This document shows positions 7,444 through 16,885 of a stretch of 64,000 nucleotides of DNA, piece after piece (within the stretch, counting starts at the first letter, position 1; each line of letters begins with the position of its first letter). The stretch lies in assembly GCA_004213515.1 (NCBI GenBank), contig SHAK01000002.1:1-64000 (forward strand). Direction: 5' to 3'. This DNA is from Limisphaerales bacterium (GTDB lineage Bacteria; Verrucomicrobiota; Verrucomicrobiia; Limisphaerales; UBA1096). The notes beneath the pieces are model-generated. The model searched no databases, was not told the origin of the DNA, and saw nothing but the letters and a program-made list of their open reading frames with translations. The position numbers were made by a program, and so were the translations under genes.

Positions 7444-10242
7444 TTAATTGTCTGGACTCTCTTCAATAGAAACTTCTAAACCAGGGGCTCCGGGGCGCTG
7501 GAGGTTATATATTGTTATAGCCTGTGCAGCATTGTCGGCAGCAGGATTAGCTCGGCGAGCGTTGGAAACCGCAATATCCCGGGCATTATCATCTGGACGA
7601 TATTTTTCATGCAAAAGCCTGTGCTTGGATGCCAAATCCTGATTATCTAACTGAGCATAAATAAGAGATAAATTATAATGCGCAGTCAGATTTTCAGAAT
7701 CAAACGTTAATGTTTCTTTAAATCGCTTTATTGCTCGACTAAGAAAATCATTTCGCTTGGTCTCATTGACACGCTCTAATTTGGACCGCTCAAATAAAGT
7801 TTGACCAAGTGCATTTAATAATACGTAGTCCTGCGAAAAGTCAAAACCTCGATCGATCTGCTCCTGAGAGCGATCTTCGATTAGACTTCGAAAGTTTTCT
7901 ATTGACTCATCTAGAAATCCATTTTGCTTGTTAACGATACCATTAAACCAAGTGATCGTCCAAGGAGGCGCCGGTATTTTAGCCTTAGCAGCTCTAGCAA
8001 GTGCCTCGACGGCATCCTCTAAGCGGCCTTCCTTAACATATACACGGGCCAAATTGAGCGCTCCACTACCATAACCAAGCTCTTCAACTTTCTTGAATGC
8101 ATCCTCAGCTTGAATCAATTCTCCTTTTTCACTTCCTTTGTCTCCTTTGAGTAATAATCCTATACCGTAGTCGTTCCATCTCTGCCATTCAGGTTTGTCA
8201 GGCACTTGGCCAATTGCTGGATTACCATCAACAGGAAATGTCACTTTGTCACTCGACATTAAAGTGATTGGAAGATCGTTTTCTGACTTATTAGGGTAAA
8301 CATAACTCATGTATTTCGCATCAAACTTTCGGTACTGTAATTTGACAGAAACATTGATTTTTTCTTGAGCATCTTGCGGAACTTTAAATCGATAGTGAAC
8401 GACCTGACCAGAACCTGGAGGCATTTGGTTATTATATAATGGAGTGAAAATATCCTCAGCGTTACGACGATCAATCCTATTACCATCCTTATCTAACATA
8501 TAAACATTAATAAAATGTGACCAAGGATCAACCTCTAGACCATTTCCTAAACCTCCACTACGCCCGATAGTCTTTCCACTATTCTCTAATTCAACATCTA
8601 GCCATATTTCATTTGAGTCAACCGTACCTTGTGAGAACAAATGGCCGACCTTCATTGTTCGAACAACAACCTCAAGCAAATATTCTTTTCCAGACTTAAG
8701 GCTAGGTATCTTTGGCCTAATTGGTGCAATCAACTTTCCATCAACTTTTCCTTCTTCCTTAATACCAAATATTTCCACAACTACAGAGTCCTTCAAAAAA
8801 TCTTGATGGGCTTTGACTATATCAGGCTTATTTCGAATATGTGCAATTGCTGTATTAGCTCCATGAAAAAGATGATCATGAACCTGCAACCCGTTATCTT
8901 TACCACTAAAAAAGTCCGCTCCAAAATCATTAGAATCTTTCAAAGGCATATGACATTGATTGCAATCTCCAACGGCTTTGGGTGGGTAATAAAAACTGCG
9001 AACCCCATGACCGGAAACCCCACTTAAATGATAATTATCGTAATGATTCTGCCCCCGCAACCATTCTTTATAATGATTTAATTCAAACGGTAAACTCACC
9101 TTATGACAGGTGGAACAAAACTCCGGAGTCTTATGGAGCTCCTTTAGGAAAGTCTTTTTATGAAATTCCGGCTTAGCCTTTACCATCTGGCGATTAATAA
9201 ACCTTAAGATCGAGTTATCGCTTTTTGAAAAAGGATAATGAACCGGTTCCTCTATAGTGTAATCAGCATTTCCTTTAGTCGAATTAACGTGAGTAATAGC
9301 ATGACAAACAGTACAGGTAATTCCAGCATGTGCGGTTGGATGATTTCGCGTATCAAACTTAGGATCATCAAAAGCACCACTAAAAAATGGAACTGGATCA
9401 TGACAACCAGCACACCAACGTGAAGCATTCACATTTCCATCACGTTCAAGAAGCTTTTCCCGAGTTTCTGATATACTAAAATGATAAGGCTCATTATTGA
9501 ACGAACTAAAATGATGAACACTATGAAACCATCCCTCATAAACGTCGGGATGACACTCTTGGCAATATTTATCCATCATTAATGTGTCAGCTGGAATAAA
9601 ATTACCAGAAGCTGTTCTTGCCAAAGAAGGTTCAAAGTATTTTGCACCCTCTTTAGGCCCAACAACATTCCAATTTCTGGGGTCTTGTGTATGCAAAGCA
9701 ACTAGTGCAACTACTACTACACCAAATGAAACCGCCCAACTTACTCCAGTCTTCCACTTTATCTTAGGCCCAGCTAATCGATGCAAAATATAAAGCCAAA
9801 CTGCTAATAAAGGCGAAATCACATGTGCCCAATACATCCAATCCCTCAGATTCGGGTTTTTAATTTCAAAACCATCAACCCTCATTAACGCTAGACCACT
9901 TAATAATAAAATAATACTTATCGAAAAAAGCGCATAACCGACTGAAGCAGCACGTTTATTTGGCCGATTCCAAGCATTTTTAATATGAAAAATCCCAAAA
10001 AATATGACTGGTAAAATAATTAATAGCCCCAGAACTAAATGCCCCAAGAACATCAACTGGTAAAAATAATTTTGATATGTCTCCCCCCGAGACCACTCAA
10101 GAAATGTAATACTGGAAAGATAAGCAGAATTAGCCCCTAGCAAGGCAAATAAAACAAATATAACGAATAGCACAATCCGTAAACGCGGACCAACTGCACG
10201 AACATATTTTCTTTTGAGCGGTGTTTTTTTCTCCGAATCCAT
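7444..10242 (-). CDS. Membrane-anchored five-heme cytochrome c with TPR tail
   Basis: The N-terminus holds about five membrane helices (roughly 20-42, 62-87, 103-122, 138-156, 166-186) with several histidines (His68, His140, His154) that could bind b-type heme. The exported part has five CxxCH heme c sites: CQECH 227-231, CAGCH 277-281, CTVCH 310-314, CSTCH 376-380 and CNQCH 427-431. A beta-rich region follows (about 490-680), then TPR-like helices (about 690-900). The order suggests a quinol-to-periplasm electron carrier or multiheme oxidoreductase, with the TPRs binding a partner; substrate and partner are unknown. It is 932 aa and stands alone between lpxC and an ABC gene. It resembles families annotated as multiheme cytochromes with TPRs in PVC genomes. 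Confidence 0.85.
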   Translation of the reverse strand: MDSEKKTPLKRKYVRAVGPRLRIVLFVIFVLFALLGANSAYLSSITFLEWSRGETYQNYFYQLMFLGHLVLGLLIILPVIFFGIFHIKNAWNRPNKRAASVGYALFSISIILLLSGLALMRVDGFEIKNPNLRDWMYWAHVISPLLAVWLYILHRLAGPKIKWKTGVSWAVSFGVVVVALVALHTQDPRNWNVVGPKEGAKYFEPSLARTASGNFIPADTLMMDKYCQECHPDVYEGWFHSVHHFSSFNNEPYHFSISETREKLLERDGNVNASRWCAGCHDPVPFFSGAFDDPKFDTRNHPTAHAGITCTVCHAITHVNSTKGNADYTIEEPVHYPFSKSDNSILRFINRQMVKAKPEFHKKTFLKELHKTPEFCSTCHKVSLPFELNHYKEWLRGQNHYDNYHLSGVSGHGVRSFYYPPKAVGDCNQCHMPLKDSNDFGADFFSGKDNGLQVHDHLFHGANTAIAHIRNKPDIVKAHQDFLKDSVVVEIFGIKEEGKVDGKLIAPIRPKIPSLKSGKEYLLEVVVRTMKVGHLFSQGTVDSNEIWLDVELENSGKTIGRSGGLGNGLEVDPWSHFINVYMLDKDGNRIDRRNAEDIFTPLYNNQMPPGSGQVVHYRFKVPQDAQEKINVSVKLQYRKFDAKYMSYVYPNKSENDLPITLMSSDKVTFPVDGNPAIGQVPDKPEWQRWNDYGIGLLLKGDKGSEKGELIQAEDAFKKVEELGYGSGALNLARVYVKEGRLEDAVEALARAAKAKIPAPPWTITWFNGIVNKQNGFLDESIENFRSLIEDRSQEQIDRGFDFSQDYVLLNALGQTLFERSKLERVNETKRNDFLSRAIKRFKETLTFDSENLTAHYNLSLIYAQLDNQDLASKHRLLHEKYRPDDNARDIAVSNARRANPAADNAAQAITIYNLQRPGAPGLEVSIEESPDN

Positions 10243-10349
10243 TAAGCAAAACTCACATCAAATAGCGGACAGAAAAATTAATATAACTCTTATCACATCA
10301 AATTTGCAACAATACTTAACTGTATGACAGTAAAGACTTCAAAGTGTCA

Positions 10350-11150
10350 TCACATTGAAGATCTTAGTTTTAATCTATATCGACCATCAATTCTTGCTAC
10401 ACGAGCCTCGTCACGAAATACTTTTGATAACTTTTGGCTTGTAAGCATTTTTCTTATTGGCCCGCTATCAAAGACTCGTCCATCAAGTAATAATAATGCA
10501 TGAGTATAAATGGGGGTAATCTCTTCTATATGATGAGTTACATAAATGAACGTAGGAGTATTTTTTGCTCGGCCTAGATCGTCTATAAATTTTAAGAAAT
10601 TTTCACGAGCTGCAGGATCGAGGCCTGCACAGGGTTCGTCTAGGAGCAATAAACTAGGATTAGCCATAAGCGATCGAGCAATTAAAACTCGCTGTCGCTC
10701 GCCTTGCGATAAGACTGACCAAAGGCGATCTGCTAAATAACTGCAACGAATACGGCGCAATATCTTTTTTGCCTCTTTGCAGTCGGATGGTTTAGGTCGA
10801 CCCCAAAGATCAATCATTCCGTACTTACCAGTAATCACAGAAATCAATGCTGGTTCATCTTCCGCCATCATTTGACGGAGACTAGAACTAACTAGTCCTA
10901 TTTTTTTTCGAAGTGTCGGCCAATGAGCTTGTCCGTAGCGTTGACTCAGTAAATCAATTTCTCCTTTAGTTGGAGAGAAGTATCCGGTTATAGCGCTAAG
11001 TAATGTAGTCTTACCGGAACCATTCCCTCCTAGCACGACCCAATGCTCACCTTGGTTAACTTGCCAATTAATGCTTTTTAAAATTACTTTTTGATCTCGC
11101 TGTATTGTGAGATTAGACAACTTTATAATTGGGTTGTCAGACTTCATCAT
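10350..11150 (-). CDS. ABC transporter ATP-binding protein
   Basis: This 266-aa nucleotide-binding subunit has Walker A GGNGSGKT (41-48), signature LSQGERQRV (about 143), Walker B LLLLDEPCAGLD (about 165) and an H-loop in YVTHHIEE. It is of the single-domain ModF/YlmA-like type, often encoded without a permease. It follows the DUF3050 gene by only 6 bases, so the two are probably cotranscribed. No permease or binding protein gene lies nearby, so the cargo is unknown and a non-transport role is possible. Confidence 0.9.
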   Translation of the reverse strand: MMKSDNPIIKLSNLTIQRDQKVILKSINWQVNQGEHWVVLGGNGSGKTTLLSAITGYFSPTKGEIDLLSQRYGQAHWPTLRKKIGLVSSSLRQMMAEDEPALISVITGKYGMIDLWGRPKPSDCKEAKKILRRIRCSYLADRLWSVLSQGERQRVLIARSLMANPSLLLLDEPCAGLDPAARENFLKFIDDLGRAKNTPTFIYVTHHIEEITPIYTHALLLLDGRVFDSGPIRKMLTSQKLSKVFRDEARVARIDGRYRLKLRSSM

Positions 11151-11156
11151 AGAAAA

Positions 11157-11930
11157 TTAGATTTCCGAGATTGCATCATTAACACCATCCCAAAAAATAA
11201 TACGTGCCTGCAATGCCTTTTGAGCAGCTTCCAGCGCTTCTTCTATTAACTTGAAATTTTCATAACAAAGGCAAGACAACATTTGCATTGCCATCGGTCC
11301 ATGAGACTCCTCATCGAGTTGAGTATGCCGATTTAAATAATAATGGAATAATGGAGCCTCTGCCTCCATAATTTTAATGTCTTTAAGAAGTGATTTGAAC
11401 ATTCTCGGGACAATATCCTCACGTCCAAGCGCAAATGCAGCGGCAACACAATGTGCTTGTCCTCCTTCAATAACCTCGAAGGTTGAATGCATAAATTCCC
11501 TTGCAGGCTCAGGAACCTCTTCTCTTTCCAATGCCTTACTCAAACCGTTTGATAAAACACAAGAGATGAAATTATTAATACCACTAGAGTCTGCTCCTAA
11601 CTCCTTCATTGATTTTCGATACATATCGAAATGGCTAATATATTGATATTCGCTATTATGAAGCGCCTTATCAGACTCCTCTTCTGTAACTATCTCATTA
11701 ATAAAACGACGTATGTCAGCATTCCCATCTGGCAACCAAGGCGAACCATGAGGTGCAAAATTATTCTGTAAATTTTTAAGCAGCGACATGAAATCCCATA
11801 CCGGATACACATGGTGCTCCATAAAAACCCGCAAACGAGGCAATGTCGTTACTGATCGGAAAACTGGATGCTTAAACAACTTTTCACGAAGGGGATCTAG
11901 GGAAGACGAATCAAATGTACTACTCATCAA
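11157..11930 (-). CDS. DUF3050 (heme-oxygenase-like fold) protein
   Basis: This 257-aa helical protein matches my recollection of DUF3050, which has the heme-oxygenase-like fold. Diagnostic parts are VFMEHHVYPVWDFMSLLK (about 35-52), INEIVTEEESD, and the later EGGQAHCVAAAFALGRE and DEESHGPMAMQML segments. The E/H spacing (EHH, EESD, HTQLDEESH) suggests a possible di-metal site as in heme-oxygenase-like diiron oxidases; this is inference. It sits between pheT (57-bp gap) and the ABC ATPase (6-bp gap) on the same strand. No function is established for the family. Confidence 0.8.
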   Translation of the reverse strand: MMSSTFDSSSLDPLREKLFKHPVFRSVTTLPRLRVFMEHHVYPVWDFMSLLKNLQNNFAPHGSPWLPDGNADIRRFINEIVTEEESDKALHNSEYQYISHFDMYRKSMKELGADSSGINNFISCVLSNGLSKALEREEVPEPAREFMHSTFEVIEGGQAHCVAAAFALGREDIVPRMFKSLLKDIKIMEAEAPLFHYYLNRHTQLDEESHGPMAMQMLSCLCYENFKLIEEALEAAQKALQARIIFWDGVNDAISEI

Positions 11931-11987
11931 ATAAACAAAATATACAGTTCTACAGTCGACTAATCAAATGTTCACTTTACTAACATA

Positions 11988-14417
11988 TTACCCTCTAATA
12001 GTTGCATTTAGATCATTACTCAATTGATCAATGACTTTTTTATGAATGGCATCAATTTGCTTATCTTTCAAGGTACTATCATCAGATCGATAGTGGAATG
12101 CATATGCAACGCTCTTATTACCATCTTCAACACCTTCTCCTCGATAAACATCGAACAATTCTACCTCTTTAAGATATTTTGGCTTTGCCTTACTAGCACA
12201 GGCCAAAACTGAATCATGAGTAACATCTTCAGCAACAATCATTGCAACATCTCGGCGTGTTCCAGGGAACTCAGGTAAAGACTTAAAACTACGCTTCGTT
12301 GTACGGCGTTTAAGCACTATATCCAAGTCTAATTCAGCTAAAAAAACAGGGTTCTTTAAATCATAACGACGTGAAATTAAAGGAGACAATTGCCCTAAAG
12401 TTCCAACAGCTATATTCCCAATGCGAACACTACCTGACTCAACAAAAAAATCTCCTGAAGAACCCTCACGAATGTATCCTACTCCACGCATGCCAAATTG
12501 ATCAGCAAACTCTTCAATAATCCCCTTCAAATCAGTAAACTCATTGATATCATCTCTATTTTCTCCTTCATGGAATGGAAGAAACCTTCGCCCAGTTAAG
12601 GCAATCCCTAGACGCCACCCTTCTACTGGTGATCCACCCTCTTCACGGAAAACTCGACCAATTTCAAACATTCCTAAATCGGGCACTTCATGGTTCGCAT
12701 TATGTTTTAGGACATTAATCAAGCCAGGCAATAAACTTGTTCGCAACTTATCCTGTTCGCTACTAAGCGGATACTCCAATCCGATCTGATTAATTTCAAG
12801 CAACTCCAGAACCTTACCTGAAACAAGCGTCTGAGTTTGTGCTTCATACAAACCGAAGCCGATTAAAATGGAGCGAATCTCTTCAAAGGCGTCGTGAGTC
12901 TTGTCGAACGAGTGAGATCCAACACAACCACGCGGAGGGGTAGATGGCACTTTATCAACACCAAAAATCCTAATAACTTCTTCAATCAAATCAACCTCTC
13001 GCTTCAAATCAACCCTAGCAGTCGGAATTCGAAATAATGCAGAGGTATCTCCATTTCGTGAAATCACTTCAAGTCCAAGTCCTGTTAAATTGACAACCTG
13101 CTGATCTGCATCAATAGAAATCCCTAACAATTGATCAGTTTTACCAAAACGCAAAGAAATCTCATTCGGCTGAACCGGCTCTGGATAAGCATCGATATTT
13201 CCCTTAACTAAAAGGCCTCCTGCTGTATCAATGATTAATTGCGCTGCCCGTCGACTAACCAAATCACAACAGTTAGGATCACATCCACGCTCAAAACGAT
13301 ATGAAGCATCAGTACTTATTGCCAACTTCTTAGCGGTAGCACGAATATTTTTAGGGTTAAAATAAGCACACTCAATTAATACATCTTCAGTCTCAACACC
13401 AATTTCACTGTTTAAGCCGCCCATAATTCCAGCCAAAGCTACACCCCTTGTTTGATCTGCTATTAGCAAATCACTACTTGCTAAATTATGCTCTTTCTCA
13501 TCTAGTGTTGTGAACTTCTCTTCTTCTGCAGCACTTCTGACTACAATAATTGGTTTTTCAGCCTCCTCTTTTTTTTCAAGCAAATTGAAATCAAAAGCAT
13601 GTAAAGGCTGTCCAGTTTCCAACATAACAAAATTAGTCACGTCGACAACATTGTTAATACTACGAACACCGACCATTTCAAGTTTGTTACGAAGCCAATC
13701 CGGACTTGGGCCAACCTGAACACCTCGTAATATTCGAGCATTGTATCGTGGACATTGTTCAGTATTATCAAGCAAAACATCAAAAACATCCGAAGCCTCC
13801 TCATCGTTAGTGGGCAGCTCAGGTATTTGCGGCATGCGAAGAGGATTGCCAGTTAAAGCGCTCAATTCACGAGCAATCCCAATAACACTATTCCAATCGG
13901 GCCTATTTGGAGTCACTTCTAAATCGTAAACCACATCATCACCAGTTCGGCCAAGATGCTCAGCAAAAGGCTGACCAACCTTAGAATTTTCAGAAAGAAT
14001 AAGTAGTCCACTAGCATCATCAGCAATTCCAAGCTCTTTGCCAGAACACATCATACCGCAGGACTCTACTCCGCGAATTTTGCCAACTTTGATCTTGAAA
14101 GGTTTCTCACCTGGTTCAACAGGCATTTCACAGCCGGGTAATGCTAAAGGCACCTTGCTACCTATATCAAAATTTGTTGCCCCACAAACAATCTGCCGCA
14201 CCTCTTTTCCATCATTTACTTTACATAAAGACAATCTATCAGCATCTGGATGCTGCTCTTTTTCCAATACCTCAGCGACAACAATACCATCAAACCCACC
14301 AGATACTTTCTCAACGCTTTCAACCTCTAATCCGACCATGGTCAATAGCTCTGTAAGCTCATCAGGGGACGCATCAAAGTCGACATATTCTCTCAACCAA
14401 TTGTAGGTAACTTTCAT
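11988..14417 (-). CDS. pheT: Phenylalanyl-tRNA synthetase beta subunit
   Basis: PheT pairs with PheS to charge tRNA-Phe. At 809 aa it shows the bacterial domain order: N-terminal tRNA-binding EMAP-like domain (about 40-155), B3/B4 editing region (about 205-385, NNVVDVTNFVMLETGQPLHAFD), B5 domain, catalytic-like core (EVDLIEEVIRIFG) and the C-terminal anticodon-binding FDX-ACB domain (about 715-808, FPGTRRDVAMIV). pheS is usually adjacent but is not here. It starts at ATG 14417, downstream of a short tandem CCGGGAAAAA repeat in the leader. Confidence 0.97.
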   Translation of the reverse strand: MKVTYNWLREYVDFDASPDELTELLTMVGLEVESVEKVSGGFDGIVVAEVLEKEQHPDADRLSLCKVNDGKEVRQIVCGATNFDIGSKVPLALPGCEMPVEPGEKPFKIKVGKIRGVESCGMMCSGKELGIADDASGLLILSENSKVGQPFAEHLGRTGDDVVYDLEVTPNRPDWNSVIGIARELSALTGNPLRMPQIPELPTNDEEASDVFDVLLDNTEQCPRYNARILRGVQVGPSPDWLRNKLEMVGVRSINNVVDVTNFVMLETGQPLHAFDFNLLEKKEEAEKPIIVVRSAAEEEKFTTLDEKEHNLASSDLLIADQTRGVALAGIMGGLNSEIGVETEDVLIECAYFNPKNIRATAKKLAISTDASYRFERGCDPNCCDLVSRRAAQLIIDTAGGLLVKGNIDAYPEPVQPNEISLRFGKTDQLLGISIDADQQVVNLTGLGLEVISRNGDTSALFRIPTARVDLKREVDLIEEVIRIFGVDKVPSTPPRGCVGSHSFDKTHDAFEEIRSILIGFGLYEAQTQTLVSGKVLELLEINQIGLEYPLSSEQDKLRTSLLPGLINVLKHNANHEVPDLGMFEIGRVFREEGGSPVEGWRLGIALTGRRFLPFHEGENRDDINEFTDLKGIIEEFADQFGMRGVGYIREGSSGDFFVESGSVRIGNIAVGTLGQLSPLISRRYDLKNPVFLAELDLDIVLKRRTTKRSFKSLPEFPGTRRDVAMIVAEDVTHDSVLACASKAKPKYLKEVELFDVYRGEGVEDGNKSVAYAFHYRSDDSTLKDKQIDAIHKKVIDQLSNDLNATIRG

Positions 14418-14430
14418 TTACTCAGGAAAA

Positions 14431-14450
14431 CCGGGAAAAACCGGGAAAAA
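14431..14450. repeat. Tandem 10-mer in the pheT leader
   Basis: CCGGGAAAAA occurs twice in a row, 14 bases upstream of the pheT start codon, preceded by a similar AGGAAAA. On the pheT-sense strand this reads TTTTTCCCGG twice. It is too short to name; slipped-strand duplication is the simplest explanation. Confidence 0.6.
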
Positions 14451-14533
14451 CAAAACTAAACCAAAATCAGCAAAATGCGATTGAATTTTTAATAAGATCA
14501 TAACCAAAAATTCTTTGCCACAACTATGTAGAG

Positions 14534-16885
14534 ATGAAACACTTCGTCCCCATGATTTTAGGAAAAACAATTCAATCTTTTCGGAAACAAGCCGGACTGC
14601 TTTTTACTATCGTCATAAGTTTACAGCCTATTACTGCCAAGCAGGCTGAATCCGAAGAAAAAAAATTACCCGAAGGACATTCTTTTCACGGGGAAGCTTT
14701 TAACGAAGGACCACGCCAAAAAGCATACCTCATGAAAGGCATGGGACGTGTTCGCTTTCCTATCACAACAAACAAACAAGAAGCGCAATTATTTTTTACG
14801 CAAGGGGTCTCGCAATTGCATGGATTTTGGTACTTTGAAGCTGAACGCAGTTTTAGGCAGGCGGCTATGCTTGATCCTGATTGTGCAATGGCATATTGGG
14901 GCATGGCGGTTGCAAACCGTAATAATTCTGAACGCGCAAAAAAATTTATCACCGCCGCAAAAGAACGTCGTAAAAACACAAGTAAAAGGGAAAGACTTTG
15001 GATAGACTCTGAAGTCAATTATTGGGCTGATACAAAAAAGAAAGAAAAAGATCGGAGGCGTAAAATGGTTCGTGACCTTGAATCTATTATTTTCGATTTT
15101 CCAGAAGACATTGAAGCAAAAGCATTTCTAGCAGTTTGGCTATGGCAGAGCTCACATAAAGGACTTACCATCAGTAGTCACATGACAATTAATATGTTAA
15201 TTGAAGATGTTCTGGATATTGAACCCATGCATCCATGCCATCACTATCGAATACATCTTTGGGATAGTGAAAAACCAGAAAGAGCTATTCTCTCAGCCGC
15301 CAATTGCGGCCAAGCCTCTCCTGGAATAGCACACATGTGGCATATGCCTGGGCATATTTATTCTAAACTTAAGCGCTATCAGGATGCTGTTTGGCAGCAG
15401 GAAGCAAGCGCTCGTGTAGATCACTCACACATGATTCGAGATCTTATTTTACCTGATCAAATTCACAACTTTGCTCATAATAATGAATGGCTCATACGTA
15501 ATCTCAATTTTCTTGGACGCATAAATGATGCAGTAGCGCTTGCTAAGAACATGATTGAATTACCTCGCCATCCAAAGATTAACACTTTAGCTAAACCCGA
15601 TTCCCCAACCGAGTACGGAAAACGAGGCAGCGCCAGATATGGCCGTTCACGATTAATTGAAACTTTATTAAGATACGAAATGTGGGAGGAAATAATTCAA
15701 CTCTCACAAACAGTTTATCTTGCTGATACGACTATTCCAGAAGAACAAGCCAAGCGTTTGGCCGCTCTAGGAGCTGCACATTATTCGCTTGGACAAGAAG
15801 ATAAAGGGTCCGAAGCATTAAAAGAGATAGAAAATATTAGCATCAAACTTAAACAACTTAAACTCGAAGCTAGCGCAAAAGCAGAAGAAAAAGCACGAGC
15901 TGAAAAGAAAAGCGATAACGATATTAATAAGGCTATGGTTGAAGCAATGAACAAATTCAACAATCGCTTTAAAACTATTAATCAATATAAAGCCGAACTT
16001 CTTGTATATGATTCTATTCACAATAAGGATGAAGATACTTTTAAAAATCAGCTTAAAAAAGCAACTCGTATTGCTCGTGAACGAAAAGCCCAACTTCAAT
16101 TAAAAATTGGTAATGAAAAGGAGGCACTAAAGCTTGCTAGCGAATCAGCTAAATCCGCCAAAGAAGTGCAACCGTTAGCTAATTATGCAGATTTACTCTG
16201 GAAGGCTGGAAAAGAAAAAGAAGCGATAGAGCAGTTCAAATCACTGCGAAAGATTTCTGGAAATATAGATATCGAACATGCTCTTTTTCAAAGGCTAAAC
16301 CCAATAGCACAAAAACTTAAACTACCTGAAGATTGGCGTGTTCAAAATAAATCTTCAAACGATGTTGGAGAACGCCCATCGCTAGACTTGCTTGGCCCAT
16401 TCCGTTGGTCTCCTTCACTGGCTCCGCATTGGTCTCTTACTGACGGGCAAGGAAAAAAACACTCTCTAACTGACTACACAGGCAGGCCCGTTATAGTTGT
16501 TTTTTATCTAGGTAAAGGTTGTGTTCATTGCATCGAACAACTAAGTGCATTTGCACCTGAAGTTGATTCTTTCAAGCAAGCCGGAATCGATCTTATTGCT
16601 ATAAGCACAGATAACATTGGAGGCCTGCGTGAAACGTTTCAATTGAATAAAGACAAACCATTCCCCTTTCCTCTTGTTTCTGACACCTCATTAAAAGTTT
16701 TTAAAAAGTATAAAGCATACGACGATTTTGAGAAAAAACCACTGCACGGAACATTCCTTATAGACCGCGGCGGCCACATAAGATGGCAAGATATTAGCTT
16801 TGAGCCCTTCACCGAGCTACAATTCTTAATAAAGGAATCAAAACGACTCCTAGCTCAGGAACCTCCTCAAGTCACTAGGCGCTAA
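14534..16885 (+). CDS. Secreted TPR protein with C-terminal thioredoxin/peroxiredoxin-like domain
   Basis: This is a 783-aa protein. A hydrophobic N-terminal segment (about 22-38) suggests export. The region from about 70 to 470 has TPR-like helices (FFTQGVSQLHGFWYFEAERS, AMAYWGMAVANRN) as in the large TPR proteins common in Verrucomicrobia and Acidobacteria. A charged coiled stretch lies around 430-480. The C-terminal ~150 residues are an AhpC/TSA or TlpA-like domain with Cys663 and Cys666 in GKGCVHCIEQL, LIAISTDN and a late HGTFLIDRGG. A periplasmic thiol-redox role attached to a protein-binding scaffold is inferred. It overlaps tail-to-tail by 4 bases with the WYL regulator. Confidence 0.82.
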   Translation: MKHFVPMILGKTIQSFRKQAGLLFTIVISLQPITAKQAESEEKKLPEGHSFHGEAFNEGPRQKAYLMKGMGRVRFPITTNKQEAQLFFTQGVSQLHGFWYFEAERSFRQAAMLDPDCAMAYWGMAVANRNNSERAKKFITAAKERRKNTSKRERLWIDSEVNYWADTKKKEKDRRRKMVRDLESIIFDFPEDIEAKAFLAVWLWQSSHKGLTISSHMTINMLIEDVLDIEPMHPCHHYRIHLWDSEKPERAILSAANCGQASPGIAHMWHMPGHIYSKLKRYQDAVWQQEASARVDHSHMIRDLILPDQIHNFAHNNEWLIRNLNFLGRINDAVALAKNMIELPRHPKINTLAKPDSPTEYGKRGSARYGRSRLIETLLRYEMWEEIIQLSQTVYLADTTIPEEQAKRLAALGAAHYSLGQEDKGSEALKEIENISIKLKQLKLEASAKAEEKARAEKKSDNDINKAMVEAMNKFNNRFKTINQYKAELLVYDSIHNKDEDTFKNQLKKATRIARERKAQLQLKIGNEKEALKLASESAKSAKEVQPLANYADLLWKAGKEKEAIEQFKSLRKISGNIDIEHALFQRLNPIAQKLKLPEDWRVQNKSSNDVGERPSLDLLGPFRWSPSLAPHWSLTDGQGKKHSLTDYTGRPVIVVFYLGKGCVHCIEQLSAFAPEVDSFKQAGIDLIAISTDNIGGLRETFQLNKDKPFPFPLVSDTSLKVFKKYKAYDDFEKKPLHGTFLIDRGGHIRWQDISFEPFTELQFLIKESKRLLAQEPPQVTRR

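Noticed and set aside
8641-9027. 128-aa plus-strand ORF inside the multiheme cytochrome gene
   Set aside because: It is opposite a gene with intact CxxCH motifs and shows no domain. The same applies to the ORFs at 8982, 9238 and 9584.
14038-14406. 122-aa plus-strand ORF inside pheT
   Set aside because: It is antisense to the conserved N-terminal region of PheT, with Ser/Thr-rich noise.
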